A stretch of 61,082 nt of DNA from Spongospora subterranea f. sp. subterranea (GCA_049724395.1 JAUGWO010000259.1:1-61082), one strand, 5' to 3'; shown: positions 1 through 10,970, counted from the stretch's first letter. A program made the numbers and translations. Notes: generated from the sequence alone by a model not told the origin.

Positions 1-16
1 CACAACGGAACACATC

Positions 17-1094
17 ATGGAACTACTGTGGCGAGGAAAGTCTGGGCGGAATAACGTTGAGGTCGGACAAAACAACATCGATGTTCCTAATACTAGGGTA
101 ATTGCCAAGGCACCCAATACCCTGCAAAAACTGATCCGAATTTCGAATTTTGTTTTGAAACTGGTCTCTTGCATAAATTCGGGCTGCAGTATTAGTCCTA
201 AGGTGATTTTTTGTCTCAAGCGCACTTGTATCCCCGTCCTTCAATGTCTTGTGAAATGTTGTGGCAAAGACATGGACCTGTTCCAGACACGTTGGGGAAC
301 GCGTTTGAAGCACAATAAATTTGGATTGAAATGCTGCCCCGGTCGTGGATCAAATCATAACACCTGCGGTTCCCAGGTGACGAAAATTGCCAGAAACCGT
401 GAAAACAGGTTTTCATTCGCCTTTTTTTTTAATACTGATGAACATCTGTGATTTTAGAGACAAATACTCCGGTTCATTGGATCTCGAAGCTCTTATTCTG
501 GCTATCACAACGTCAGATATCGCAGAGGAAAAAGTCAATCTCTGCTGCAAATTCAACGAGAAATACCAATCAAGTGGCCCCGAGGCTCAAAAGTTTCACC
601 GATCATATTATAAGAAGTCTTCAAAACCCATCTGGGGGTGCTTTGTTTATCACTGTGGTCACAATATAAATGAGTGGATCCGAAAATGGGGCACTCGATT
701 CCCACATGGGGAATTCAGCAGGCGGAAATGTCAGGGATTGAAGTCCCTTCGATGCGGATCGATCAACCGACCATTTGATATTCCATCAAGACTTGATCTT
801 CGCTATAAATCAACCCGAGACCTCCTCCCAGCGCTTTCCGAAATTCTCCAACAGTTCGATCAGTTCGTAATTGCGAAGACAACATCACAGAGATCGCCTC
901 ATCCGGGTTTAATTATTTTGATCAGCAAATGCCGTCCTATTTACGATTGTTTACAACGTCATTGCGCTGGAAGTGTTGAGGAATTTATTCGGAGATGGGG
1001 AGATTCAGTACACTACTCCAAGTTCAGTCGCGATTGCTGTCCTGGAACAGGCACAAAGGAACCTAACATCTGTCAATGGTCATTCCAAGGTTAG
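17..1094 (+). CDS. Three-fold Cys/RWG repeat protein, 5' end probably outside window
   Basis: I do not recognise this family. The proposed exons are (up to) 17-408 and 458-1094. The 49-nt intron 409-457 has an ACAG|GTTTTC donor, a pyrimidine tract and a TTTTAG acceptor, and removing it restores one frame (phase 2). The product holds three copies of a roughly 100-aa unit. Each has an N-terminal helical part and then a block with a C-x3-(L/F)-x3-C pair, an (F/W)-(I/Q)-(R/T)-(R/K)-WG core, a K/E-F motif and a closing Cys pair (KCC, RKC, DCC). The cores read FQTRWG, WIRKWG and FIRRWG. The frame is open upstream to the window edge with no stop, so the ATG at 17 may be internal and a signal peptide cannot be judged. 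The even Cys content suggests disulfides in a secreted protein, which is inference. Confidence 0.6.
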
Positions 1095-1109
1095 ATAAGG
1101 GTTGCCCCT

Positions 1110-2270
1110 CCAATGACTCAACAAACAAGGTAGATCAAGTCAAACAAATAAACTGATGGACTTAGGGTAGTTTCACAAGGGGTTTTAGGATTATTTTGTT
1201 GTATTCATATCAACTTTTCTCAGTCTAATTCCGATAGATTCTGGAGAACATTGGCCGAGATACATATGTGTATTCAACATCTCCATCCGCTATTGACTAC
1301 CTAGGTAGCAATTCACGCTCGATTGATGTCGAATGATTTTGTTGTGAAAGGGATGACAATAGATCCCACCCCGCATAGAGAACCACCAACTGATCTTCGG
1401 TTTGGAATTCGATTACCTGGATAGGCGTAGAATCTTTGACACAAACCCAATTACTGAAAATGCGAAAACGCACCACGATAAATCGAATTGTCGACATGGG
1501 ATAAAACCGATTTCTCAAAATAATTATAATGGGTTATGAAATACGGATTGTGAGATGTTATATATCCAGCCAACAATAACACAATTCAAGCGAATGTTCT
1601 AAATTGATGATAGCGGGCGAGGGAGTCTGTTGCCATATTTCACCTGGAGGGCAACGGTCAGGGTATAATTCCAATAACACGACATCGTCGACCGTGTCCT
1701 ATCTCGTCTCATCAACCATTTCGACGATTGTGCCAATGGATATTCGATATTGATCGGGTCCGCCATGTCGCTCAAACCATGGCCCAGGAGCGCCGCCGAT
1801 TGCTGACGAAGGCCTTTCACTTTATGTTGAATAACAATTGAATGGCTTTGAACCGAAGTCAACAAACTCGATTGCCGTCGATGAACTGCGTTCGGAGTGT
1901 CAGAAGAATGAAAATCGTGTTGCACGATAATCATCTACATAAATTACCAAATCTAGTTTTTGAAATTCCCTGAGCCATTGTTCTGACAAATCCTCTTGCA
2001 ATCACGTCAGGAAATGCCATTGTTCTGACAAATCCTCTTGCAATCACGTCAGGAAATGACCACGCTCAACAATCAGCGACGTTCTTCTTGATGTTATATC
2101 TCTGGAAGAAGCTGTTCAGAGTCGGGTTTTGGCTCATTGGAACCGGTTCGTCGAGACCTTTCAGTTGATGTATTTTTTGTACCATTTTTTATCATAGTGC
2201 CAAATTTGAAAAAGGTTTTTTTTTCAAATCGCTACTCCGTCAAGGGGTTTTGTCCGTTGGCAAAAACAAA
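1110..2270. other. Intergenic; two weak minus-strand open frames
   Basis: No gene is well supported. Minus-strand open frames at 1934-1599 (ATG start, 111 aa) and 1518-1297 read like protein: the second contains TPIQVIEFQTEDQLVVLYAGW. They could be exons of one minus-strand gene, but I found no convincing splice pair joining them. A perfect 42-bp tandem duplication lies at 1975-2058. Confidence 0.3.
1975..2058. repeat. Perfect 42-bp direct tandem duplication
   Basis: Two adjoining identical 42-bp copies, 1975-2016 and 2017-2058, each starting CCATTGTTCTGAC and ending GTCAGGAAATG. With no mismatch this is a recent slip or local duplication in noncoding DNA. Confidence 0.9.
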
Positions 2271-2767
2271 TTGTCGTTTTGTCCCATTCGATGAGAGCTA
2301 ACGACTTCCAGCCTCGAATGTTGAGTAATCTGTATATCGAAATCCATGAAACCGCTGCCGAGCATTATACAAGAATGTCCCTCCGACGAGTCGAGGCTAT
2401 GGCTGTCCACACTGTAGGAGTCGATTTTAGTTTTCGGCTTTGCTTACAGCACAACGACCTCGTCCAAAACATGTGTCCCCGCTAACAAATTCCAGATGGA
2501 AATTGCTGAAATCAAAGCCACTAGCCAGAATCACCCCTTTTACCCAATAGTATCGTCGTGTGTACAATATTTTGCAGATATCAAAACCAATCATTCAAAA
2601 TTGTATTTACATACTTGGAAGCATGTTGGGTTTCTCTTAAGTTCATGTGTTTTGCTTCGAGTGTTTTTCGCCAACTTCTTTCTGAATGGAAAAAATCTTC
2701 GTATCCTGGATGCAATCGATTGATTTCAGCAATTTACCGCTGCATTTTGCAGGCTGTACGCTTCAGC

Positions 2768-2985
2768 AATCGTGCCATCGCTATTCGGGATCGTGCACAG
2801 CCTGTACGCATGGTTTGGGAAGTTCCCAGATACAAGTTTGGGGCCAAGCGAAGGTTAGGATAACACCTATTGAACACTTCGATCTTGAGCCAGGTACAAC
2901 TGAAGGAAGAACGATCAGCGAGCGCATCTGATGGATAGGAAAAGGAAATGTGAAGTTTTGACGGGACGGTTGTTGAAACCTCCTG
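2768..2985. repeat. Dispersed repeat, internally inverted relative to its partner at 35.3-35.5 kb
   Basis: Bases 2768-2822 on the plus strand encode PSLFGIVHSLYAWFGK. About 95 bp further on, 2915-2980 encode RPVKTSHFLFLS...CAR on the minus strand. At 35300-35470 the same two blocks are contiguous in one minus-strand frame (RPVKTSYFVDLS, then PSLFGIVHNLHAWFGK). One locus has therefore undergone an inversion within the unit. The source protein is not recognised; it may be a transposon or a host gene fragment. Confidence 0.6.
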
Positions 2986-3369
2986 AGTGGTATTCACTCG
3001 TTGATCATGAACTGGAAGTTCGTGATGAGGATTGCAGGAATGAGGTGTCAATTTTCGTATCGCTGCAGATGCCAGGAGCCCAGCCGTCCCCGGGCATGGA
3101 ACCTGCCGCGACGATGACCGCCAGCGACTGCATCGAAAAAACGACGGATTTGAATATTGGCTGCAAAAAATAGTATACCAGAAGTATCAAAGAAATCCAA
3201 AGTACATTTCAAAAAAAATTGAACAGACAAATTCCTGACACATTCTGCCTGCCCTGACCAACCGGAAGCGCAAAACAATACCTGGGTATCTGGCCGTTTG
3301 TCCAACAGGAGCCGGCAAAAGCGTTCCAGTAAAAATAGACCAGATGGAACTATGGAGACAAAGAACACG

Positions 3370-3860
3370 AATTTGGACAGACGTCAGTATCGAAAAATGA
3401 TCATTGAGAAAGGATTGCCAACGATCGAATCGAAATGGCCCCGATAAAATATTGGACACCCCATGTTTTTACAACAAGATAATGCTAAACCCCACATCGA
3501 TCCGCTCGACGGTGAGTTCGTGGAAGCGGTTCAAGAAACGTCCTACGATATCCAAATGGTATGACAGCCACCCAACAGTCCAGACATTAACATTCTGGAT
3601 TTGGGATGTTTCAATGCGATCCAGTCCTTGCACTATCAGAATGCTACCCGAGGTATTGACGAGCTCATTGCCGCTGTCGACGCTGCATTCAAAGAACTGT
3701 CATTACAAACCCTAACCAAAGTGTTTTTATCGCACCAACAATGCATGATCAAAACAATGAAAGCGAAAGGAGGCAACGGAGTACCGATTGCCTCATATGG
3801 GGCAAGGATCGACAGGAGCGCGCTGGGGAGATCCCAGTTTATTTCGCGACTGTGATCTGG
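3370..3860 (+). mobile_element. Mariner (plant-type, DD39D-like) transposase relic
   Basis: The plus strand reads a degraded C-terminal half of a mariner transposase: LQQDNAKPH (second catalytic Asp), then QPPNSPDINILDLGCFNAIQ (third Asp in ILDLG), then IDELIAAVDAAFKEL. Stops and frame changes interrupt it. QQDNA...PPNSPD.N.LDLGFF.(A/S)IQSLQ is the signature of the mariner group found in plants and some other eukaryotes. No terminal inverted repeats were found here. A second, opposed fragment lies 100 bp downstream. Confidence 0.75.
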
Positions 3861-3954
3861 CAATGTATAATAGAGACAGTTGAACTCGGTAATGCTGCCG
3901 AAACAAGAACGTTGATTGACTGCAAAGACGTATACCGATGTTGAATACAGCGTA

Positions 3955-4180
3955 CAACGATTCTTGAACCACTGCAACGAACTCGCCGCCGAGCGAATCG
4001 AAGCGAGGTTTTGCATTATCTTGTTGTACTAAATAGGGTGGCCAAGATTTGTTCGGGCCCATTTCGCTTCGGGACAATTGGCCACAGCAAAACAGACACT
4101 TATTTCTGAACAGAAGGAGTATCACTTTTTCTGTCATTGAGGTAAAATGGGAGCGGCGCCATTGTGGCAATAATTGGACG
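3955..4180 (-). mobile_element. Second mariner relic, opposite strand
   Basis: The reverse strand carries VQQDNAKPRFDSLGGEF and VVQES, matching QQDNAKPHIDPLDGEF and AVQE of the plus-strand relic at 3.4-3.9 kb. Only about 80 bp align clearly, plus an upstream K/E-M-GP patch. Two fragments of one family in opposite orientation could come from two insertions or from an inverted duplication. Confidence 0.6.
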
Positions 4181-4469
4181 AGTGATCCGTCAAGGTGAAA
4201 CAAGTAGCCAATTCTCCGCCCGCACTGTATATGAGCAGCTGTACACTGTAGGAATGCACAACTGTATCTACAAGTGACTGCGCACCGTTTTAGATCACGA
4301 TTGATGAGCCGGCCCTTGGTCACTGTAAACCAGTGACAAGAAAGTCCGACCAGGAGTCCACTACGAGTCCCTTCACGTTGCCCGATCGCCAATAATAGAC
4401 CATACACCACGCTTGTACACACCGTACACGGTTCAGCCGTTCTGGCAACGGCAACCAGAACTGAGAGAG

Positions 4470-4854
4470 ATGGTTTCGTTCAATGCTGTTGCGTTGATGA
4501 TGGTTTTGGTGGCCGTGCCCTACTTGGCCCACTGCACCTCTCAAAGTGAGAAGATCAACGAACTCCCGACACACCAGCATTGCATTGATATGCCAGATGA
4601 CGAGTTCCCACTTTCAAAGGATCAAATCGTCAACCAGATGGGACACAAGTGGATTGATCCCAGCCAGCTCAGGCGCTTATATGATTCGTTTATATCTCTG
4701 TTTGCACTAATTGACGAAACAAGTTTCGAAAACGACGATACACTCGCAAGACTGGAAAACGAAAACCGTTTCCATTTTTAAGCACGATCCGGAATTCACG
4801 ATGGATAAGCTTTACAATGATGCGATCAAGAAATGTAAAGAAGTGCTAAAATGA
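4470..4854 (+). CDS. Small secreted protein with an apparent 1-nt frameshift
   Basis: The ATG at 4470 opens a signal peptide (MVSFNAVALMMVLVAVPYLA, cleavage likely near HCTS). The mature part is polar and acidic (HQHCIDMPDDEF, WIDPSQLRRLYDSF). The frame stops at 4781 just after a run of five T. In the next frame the protein-like sequence goes straight on (KHDPEFTMDKLYNDAIKKC, then KEVLK) to a TGA at 4852-4854. One T fewer would give a single protein of about 127 aa. Either this copy is frameshifted or the base call is wrong. The family is unknown; the single Cys in each part argues against a disulfide-rich toxin fold. No splice pair repaired the frame. Confidence 0.5.
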
Positions 4855-5428
4855 TTTTTGATAAACAGTTCGAGCTAGTTTGCTTAATTGCCTCTTCCTT
4901 TGTTTTCATCATTTTTGCTATTTCGCGTTCGGAGTTCGATCTTCTTTTTAATCCCATCAAAACGAGTTCAACTACTGCCTTAACGTTTTTTACGCTTTCG
5001 AGTATTCGACGGCTCTGGTTCAAAATCGTGATATCAACTTCGTTCGGCTGACCCACTCCATAATTCTAGGAACTCAGTCTGATCAGGTCAGGGTTTTCCA
5101 TAATCGATTGTAATTTCCTTTCGAGTGTTTATGAAACCATTGTGGTGACAACCAATGGAAGTTGTGAACTCGACTGTGTGTTCTGGTCTGGTTTAGGGTC
5201 TTGCACACCTGCTGCCGTTTGTGCTCAGCGAACTCGTCATCAGTGGATTCTCGCCAAACAGATCCCACTGAAAATGGTCGCGGGCTGACAGGGGTATACA
5301 TTGATAATGAGATCTTGATTTGATCATCGGCCGCAGCGGAACCAACCATGCTGTTCAGCTGGGTTTTGGTCAAAGCGGCACTTGAATTATGGGCGATGGC
5401 AAGTTCGGTATTTGCAGCGCTGTGATGA

Positions 5429-6033
5429 ATGCCATTAACGACTCTGGTCATAATCTTGGTTCTAATTGGTTCATTCTTTGGCTATAACGCCAAAACTCCC
5501 AAACAGTATCCTGATCGATGTGTCGCGATTACCTCCAGGTCCACTACCGCTTATCAATAAATTGGTTGAACGGCCCCGCCAATCCTACGGCAGAAGGAGA
5601 AATTTGTCCATGCGATGCCCTAGCTCATGCTCCCCAGTTGGGTCATCAATTGCCACAGGGTTTGCAGTGGATTGGACAGGCACTAGAACTTACAATTGAA
5701 GAACATGTTGATCTCGACGAGATCATGGTGCATGCGGAATTGATGCATCGGCATTTGCCACTTATCCTTCGAATGGTCGAAAAACTGCTCGATACCCTAG
5801 CCATCAAGATTCTCCTTCTCATGGGATGTATTGGAGGAAGCTTGCGTCTGATGGGGGAATGGATTTCGTCCCGAAATTTCCAAATGGATTGTCGAAGCAA
5901 AAACCCCCCGACAGATCAAGCTGTAGTTGATCAATGGCATGATCTAGTTGTTGCTGAGAAATTAGGTGAATCACTAGTAGAGTTTGCAACTCGCATCATT
6001 GGAGCGTCAAAAGAACTTTTATTCGATTCTTAA
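5429..6033 (+). CDS. Hypothetical helical protein with possible signal-peptide exon
   Basis: The body is the open frame 5518-6033, encoding a helix-rich segment (LELTIEEHVDLDEIMVHAEL, then HLPLILRMVEKLLDTLAIKI, then a hydrophobic LLLMGCIGGSL stretch and a polar tail ending in LLFDS). Upstream, the ATG at 5429 in another frame encodes MPLTTLVIILVLIGSFFG, a good signal peptide, followed by CVAITS. The two probably belong together through an intron, but no splice pair I tried between 5500 and 5600 gave a stop-free join, so the 5' model is unresolved. Nothing identifies a function. Confidence 0.4.
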
Positions 6034-6084
6034 TTTTGGTGTCGTCGAGGAGACGAAACATGGGTTGATGTCAGAGTCCTATTC

Positions 6085-6738
6085 ATGGAAGTCTCTGAGT
6101 TTCGAACACTATTTACAGCATTACGGGTTCTGGAATCATCAAGCGGTGCTCGTGACGCTCTAATGTGCTTGAGTAAGTTGATTTATATGGTGGTCCCCTA
6201 TTATAAATTCAACCACGTCGCAAACCGTGTTCCTCCCACCTGGTCGTCAGTTGTATATGGCGATCCTCTGTCACTAATCACTGTTGATGATGAAGGAGTT
6301 GGTGATCCTGGCTGATCGCCTAATATATCCATGGACACTTCGTGGATAGGTTGTGATTTAGACCTGAAATACACAATGATCGGTTGATCGCCCTTGGGCA
6401 CAGTCGATATCAACTTTGATCTCGAATTGATTCAATTTTCATCAGTCCTACTTGAAAGGTTTAGTGGTGGATTTCCTGCGATAATGCCAGGTTCGAAGGC
6501 GTTTTTCATTTACTACGTCTATCATCTCTATCCATTGCGATATTCTATCAGCATCTATCGCCCATCCGTTGACGTTTGGACAATATCTGGCGATTTCCAC
6601 CGCCTTGCAATAGTGTCTTCGCCCGTTTTTGCTTTCCAAACTCGGGATCGTGAAGGATATCAGTCGTTGATCGTCAATGGGTATCCTATTTGGATACATT
6701 CCATCGTTTTGTACGCCTGTGGCTTACCATTATCGTGA
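6085..6738 (+). CDS. Possible exons of a hypothetical gene
   Basis: Two plus-strand open stretches, 6085-6315 and 6394-6738, lie just after the helical gene. The second contains VWTISGDFHRLAIVSSPVF and a YQSLIVNGYPIWIHS segment that looks protein-like. A strong GTAAGT donor occurs near 6170 and CGTCAG near 6250. The reverse strand over 6448-6699 is also open, so strand choice is uncertain. This could be the 3' part of the preceding gene or degraded coding DNA. Confidence 0.25.
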
Positions 6739-6823
6739 TGAGATATCTCATTGTTCGTTGTCACAATTCATATGCCCTCGTCCAAAACCAAATTCCGAAG
6801 CAGTGTTTGGTTTTTTGTAAAGG

Positions 6824-7258
6824 ATTGAAGTGGTTTCCGGTCTAACGCTGGCTCAAAATCTATTTCAGATTTAGTGGTACAATTCGGATCCAGGGGGCTG
6901 GAAGCAAAGAGTGGTTAAACTGAATATGATTACCTTGAAAAAAGTGAAAGAGAAGAGGGCACCGTTTTCTATGCTGGTGGCTCAGAGTCGGGGTCGATAT
7001 TCGTCAGTAGTTCTGGCTATTGGCGCTGAACCTGAGCGGGCTAACCATAATTGCCAACGCTCAGGTTCAGCGACCAATAGCCAGGCCTACTGACCAACAC
7101 CGACCCGACTCTCGTTTTCCTCTCCTCTTTCTTCTTTTCTGAGGTAGTCATATTCAGTTTAACCACTCTTTACTTTTCCAGCCCCCTCGATTTGAATTGT
7201 ACCACTAAATCTGAAATAGATTTTAAGCCAGCGTTAGACCGGAAACCACCTCCTCAAT
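6824..7258. repeat. Near-perfect 430-bp palindrome (fold-back MITE-like)
   Basis: Two arms of about 205 bp face each other with the axis near 7040 and a loop of under 20 bp. Matching landmarks are GTGGTTTCCGGTCTAACG at 6830 and its complement ending near 7249, the TCAGATTTAGTGGTACAATT segment and its complement around 7195-7220, and CGCTGAACCTGAGCG against CGCTCAGGTTCAGCG at the centre. The arms differ by scattered substitutions and a few small indels. No protein is encoded. It could be a foldback transposon or MITE, or an inverted duplication; I see no clear target-site duplication. Confidence 0.85.
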
Positions 7259-7543
7259 TGATGATGGCCCCGGTATCAGGGCATCGTCAGCTTTGTTGAT
7301 GACATGTCATCGATCATATCGTGATGGTTTCCCATCTAACAGCAACAAACTTATCTGTCGTCAATGCAGAAACTAAAACAACACATTACTCTGATTTTCA
7401 TTAGATCACTTCTCGAATACGACGTAACATCCGATTGATTGATTGACGTGATTCCTGTGTGTGAGATAGCGCTAATCGGTGATCCCATCTAGAAGGGAAA
7501 CAAGAAGTCAGGATATACATTCTGTGGACCGGTTGTTGTTCAG

Positions 7544-7797
7544 GCGAAACGGCAACTGATGACCAACTTCTACACCGGATCAACACAGACAAAACGGCCA
7601 ATGGTCGACGGCTGATGCGAAAGAAAAGACCGACAAGATTGCGATCGACAACTGATGACTCACATATTGTTGATGAGCTGTTGAGTCAACTAAATGATGA
7701 AGATCGAACAGTGGACCATGGGCCCCATACACATCATTCATTCCACATTTATTTTATTGCAACAAACGCATTCACCTCATTCCAAAACAAATGTTAA
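7544..7797 (+). CDS. Possible 3' exon of an unidentified gene
   Basis: After a good acceptor (TTGTTGTTCAG at 7533-7543) an open frame reads GETATDDQLLHRIN, a basic patch (RRLMRKKRPTRLRS), then DELLSQLNDEDRTVDHG. It ends at 7797, 7 bases past the start codon of the expansin-like gene, which is odd, so the true end may be an earlier donor. No upstream exon could be fixed. The family is not recognised. Confidence 0.3.
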
Positions 7798-8453
7798 TAA
7801 TTTTATGCTCCGTTTTACTCCTTTCCTACCAAAGCGTCGAAGCCTCAACTGGAACAGCAACAATGTGGAGTGATAAAACCGATTCTGGTGGTTGCTCTCT
7901 GCCTTCCGGCAAATATTTCACCATGGACGCGTTGGCACTGGGGTTGATGTCATCGTTGGGCGATTTAGCTTACACGCCCGAGATGTGTGGCCAGGTCTAC
8001 AAGATCCAATGCGGCGACGGCCCCGCTGTCGAGACCATCGTCGCCGGTCAATGTTTGTCGGGCGATTGCGGCGTTGACCTGATCCGTCGCACGTGGAATA
8101 CGGTGACAAAAAACGCCACGCCTGGCAAAGCTGAATGCAGTGTCACTCTATCGACAACGGAACCGCTGACCAGTGCAAGCGGCCCAACCTGCTATCTTCG
8201 CCCTGGATCGGACGTTCCAAGGAACCTTCACTACGTCAACCTGGGTCTGATGAATCTGGGCGGGAAGAAGGTGTCGGCCGTTGATGTGGGTGGAACGGCT
8301 GGATCCCGTTCGAACGGCGGCTGGTGGGCGGTCAACTTCAACTCAGGGGAGCTGAAGGATACAACCCCGGTCACCTTTACATTGAGCGGTCAAACTGTTA
8401 AATTCAATTTGGAAGATTGTGTTTATACCAAAGAAGTGCAAATCTTTGAGTAA
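7791..8453 (+). CDS. Expansin-like secreted protein, copy 1
   Basis: A single-exon 220-aa protein. The signal peptide (MLIILCSVLLLSYQSVEA) is followed by a double-psi beta-barrel-like domain: GTATMWSDKTDSGGCSLPSG, ALALG, a CGQVYKIQCGDGP Cys pair, then VETIVAGQCLSGDCGVDL and an ECSVTLS closing strand (roughly residues 20-125). A second beta domain follows (about 130-220) with YVNLGLMNLGGKKVSAVDVG, SNGGWWAVN and PVTFTLSGQTVKF, which fits the Ig-like C-terminal domain of expansins. Expansins loosen cellulose or matrix glycans without hydrolysis in the wall space. The DPBB asparagine/aspartate pattern is not textbook, so expansin-like is the safe name. GC is higher than in the flanks. A paralog lies 6 kb away on the opposite strand. 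Confidence 0.75.
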   Translation: MLIILCSVLLLSYQSVEASTGTATMWSDKTDSGGCSLPSGKYFTMDALALGLMSSLGDLAYTPEMCGQVYKIQCGDGPAVETIVAGQCLSGDCGVDLIRRTWNTVTKNATPGKAECSVTLSTTEPLTSASGPTCYLRPGSDVPRNLHYVNLGLMNLGGKKVSAVDVGGTAGSRSNGGWWAVNFNSGELKDTTPVTFTLSGQTVKFNLEDCVYTKEVQIFE

Positions 8454-10640
8454 ATTCAGTATTAAACAATAATGTGGATTTTCACACCGATTTGCCCAAC
8501 TGTCGCCGTACATTGAATGACGCATTAGCACTCGGGTTTGGGGTGCTCACTACCCTCGAACGAGGTGGCCAACGAAACACGTCGGGCAACACGGGAGCGA
8601 AGTGCTATTCTGCGCTAGAACACGGCGCTTTCCCTTCTCGAGATTAAAACAGGCCAGAGCATCTAGAAGGAGAACTGACGCCCATAGTCCTGGACAAACA
8701 CCAGTCTTGCGGATGTGCCAGGATGTGAATAACGTCATGACACGACCAGAAACGGTCCTTAATCGTATCCAAGGCGGGTTCCCAGGCGATATTGAATCCA
8801 GGCCGCTTAACTTTATGAGCCATGCCTTCGTGGTTGATGTCCGTTCTTTTGGCTATGCAACGCCCGTTTGTTTTTGTCCATGGGTGATCATTTAAGCGAC
8901 GAACCAGACCCCCTGAATCGACGGAAATGATGCAGGAATTGAGTTCGTTCCGCGTGGCGAGCGATGATGACGTCTGGAGCCGGTAAGGGAGCAAGTTAGG
9001 CTGGGGCGATCTCGATCAGAAGGGATTCTCCGGTTCGGTATGAACTCATGTACTGGTATTGGAGAAAAAGCACATTGACCTAGGGGGAAGTGATTGAGAA
9101 CAAACTGGACTGATGGAAGGGCGAAGGGCCATGTGTCGTGTGGAAACGTCCGATCCGACAAGAGATTGGTTCACATGCAATGATGGGCTCTGTTGAATCC
9201 TCGGAATTGTGACATCTTCCGACAGTAAAACAGGTCGAGCGCTTTCTTAGAAATGGAGCATCGTGATTGAACAGAATAAATGTTCAGCCCTGGAAAGTAT
9301 GCGAAATCATGATGCCTCCTGAGATTTAGAATGAGCTGTGTGGTTAACTAACGAGTCGAAACCACAGCTCGCAAGCGACCGGGCTTCTAAACCAGTGCTG
9401 ATCCAGTCAAACGGGTTTGACAAGTTCCAGTTAACAGGATATGATCTAAAGGATTCCATGTTATCGTCTTAGAACCTGATACGAACTCAACACTATATGT
9501 CACGTCGAATGAAATCAGAAAACGGAAGATATGGACTAATAATGCTGTTGCGTATTCTTCTGTTTCTTGACGCTGACGTTCTCGGACGAACACAATTTGT
9601 TCCGGAGCTCCTACGTTGATCGTTTCGTGGGGCAACATTCCTCATCGATTTACGAAGAGCTGCTAGTGACGCCGGGCACACATATTTGGCAACATGTGCC
9701 CACGCCAGAAGTTGGCCAACAAAATGCAGCGCTGGTTCAGAATTTTCGCAATGAATTAATCGAGTGATATCGTTCTTTAGCTCTGCTTCTAACCGCCGAA
9801 CTGAGTTGCGATGATTCAACGTGGTGAGCTCAGGAACGAATGGCTATCAGACGGCTCGTGAACACGAAAGAACCACAGACGAACACAGAACAGCATCTTG
9901 GCCGAATGAGAGTTGTGATAGGACTATGAGTGCGTCAACATTCTTGACAATGTCAATGGATGGCTACTCGGTGGGGAGGCGCCTCTGACATCGACCTTAG
10001 CAAACCTCCGCGTAAAAGTCGCTGGACCGTACAAAGCCGATGCGCAAAACACGTAAGAACCAAAGACATCAACTTTGCTGCAAATCATTGACCTAACTTA
10101 TTTGACACATGAACCTGTCCAGGATGATCCGGTACCGGAATAGGTCAAACGGATCCCATGGACATGAGCCCTGACGGATCATCTCAGAGTCCTCCAGCGG
10201 TCGATGGAAGGCATATCGATCGATCGGTCGCTGTTCTCTACGCGGCACAAGATCTGGACCATGATCATATGATCATCCTGAAACTGTCGCCCTGGATAAT
10301 CCTAGATATCACCCAATACACATCAAGTGAATAACGCACATCATTGCTCTATTTGTGAGTGACTTGTTATTTTCACACGGCACCGGCTCTGAAGAGTTCT
10401 TTTGGGCAATATCAACGAAATATGGGGGGCATTGACATTACAGCAATATGTGCAGCGTTATTGAAGATATCAACGAAATCCGGCGGTCCTCTGCTGTCAG
10501 GCCGATGAGAATGTTGATCGCAATACCTCAAAGCCAACTGCGGTGATCGGATCAGGGTTTTGGGAAGGCCGAACGGGTCGGGTTCGGAGTTGGACAGTCG
10601 AGCAGACGTTTGTTCCAGGGTGTTGTTTTCTCGTTTGTTG
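8454..10640. other. Long intergenic stretch, weak coding traces
   Basis: No confident gene. At 9542 an ATG opens a hydrophobic leader (MLLRILLFL), and a one-base frame change would join it to a polar frame ending FRNELIE at 9767. This may be a decayed secreted gene. Open frames at 8602-8895 (+) and 8644-8994 (-) shadow each other and neither has recognisable motifs. Bases 10255-10325 resemble 11664-11735 and are listed separately. Confidence 0.4.
10255..10325 (+). repeat. Diverged 70-bp repeat shared with 11664-11735
   Basis: Both segments start CTGGACCATG and share CATAT.ATC..CCTGA and GCCCTGGATA.TCC.AGATATCACCCA in the same order and strand. Identity is roughly 75-80 per cent by eye. They flank the secreted gene at 10641-10970, so they may be remnants of a dispersed element or of a duplication. 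Confidence 0.5.
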
Positions 10641-10970
10641 ATGATGAAGGTGTCGACCGTGATTCAGATCCTGTTTCTGTTGGCATGTGTGATTCATTGC
10701 TCTAACGCTGGTCGACTGTTTGTGACCGAATCCAGTAATGGCGTTCCTCAGGGTCATGAGATTCCTGGTACGTTGGCCATTGCTCGTCCCCCCGGAAACA
10801 AAACGGTTCACATCTTTGCGTTCACAGCCAATATTCACGAGATCGTCGATGGACCGGTCAATGCCTTTCCGATTGAATCCACTGCTCAAGAATCAGCTCC
10901 TCCATTACCTACAAACAGTGCTGGAGCTCGTCTGTCCAACGCCGTTTTGTTATCAACGAAAGTGATCTGA
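10641..10970 (+). CDS. Small secreted protein, Pro/Ala-rich tail
   Basis: The ATG pair at 10641/10644 starts MMKVSTVIQILFLLACVIHC, a strong signal peptide with cleavage near SNAG. The mature chain (about 85 aa) is low in Cys and ends in a Pro/Ser/Ala-rich tail (ESAPPLPTNSAGARLSNAVL). A consensus GTACGT donor at 10768 and CACAG acceptor at 10827 bound a 60-nt stretch. Since 60 is a multiple of three and the phase is 1, both spliced and unspliced forms stay open, giving 89 or 109 aa. No family is recognised. The plan matches the other phase-1 secreted genes of the window. Confidence 0.6.
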   Translation: MMKVSTVIQILFLLACVIHCSNAGRLFVTESSNGVPQGHEIPGTLAIARPPGNKTVHIFAFTANIHEIVDGPVNAFPIESTAQESAPPLPTNSAGARLSNAVLLSTKVI

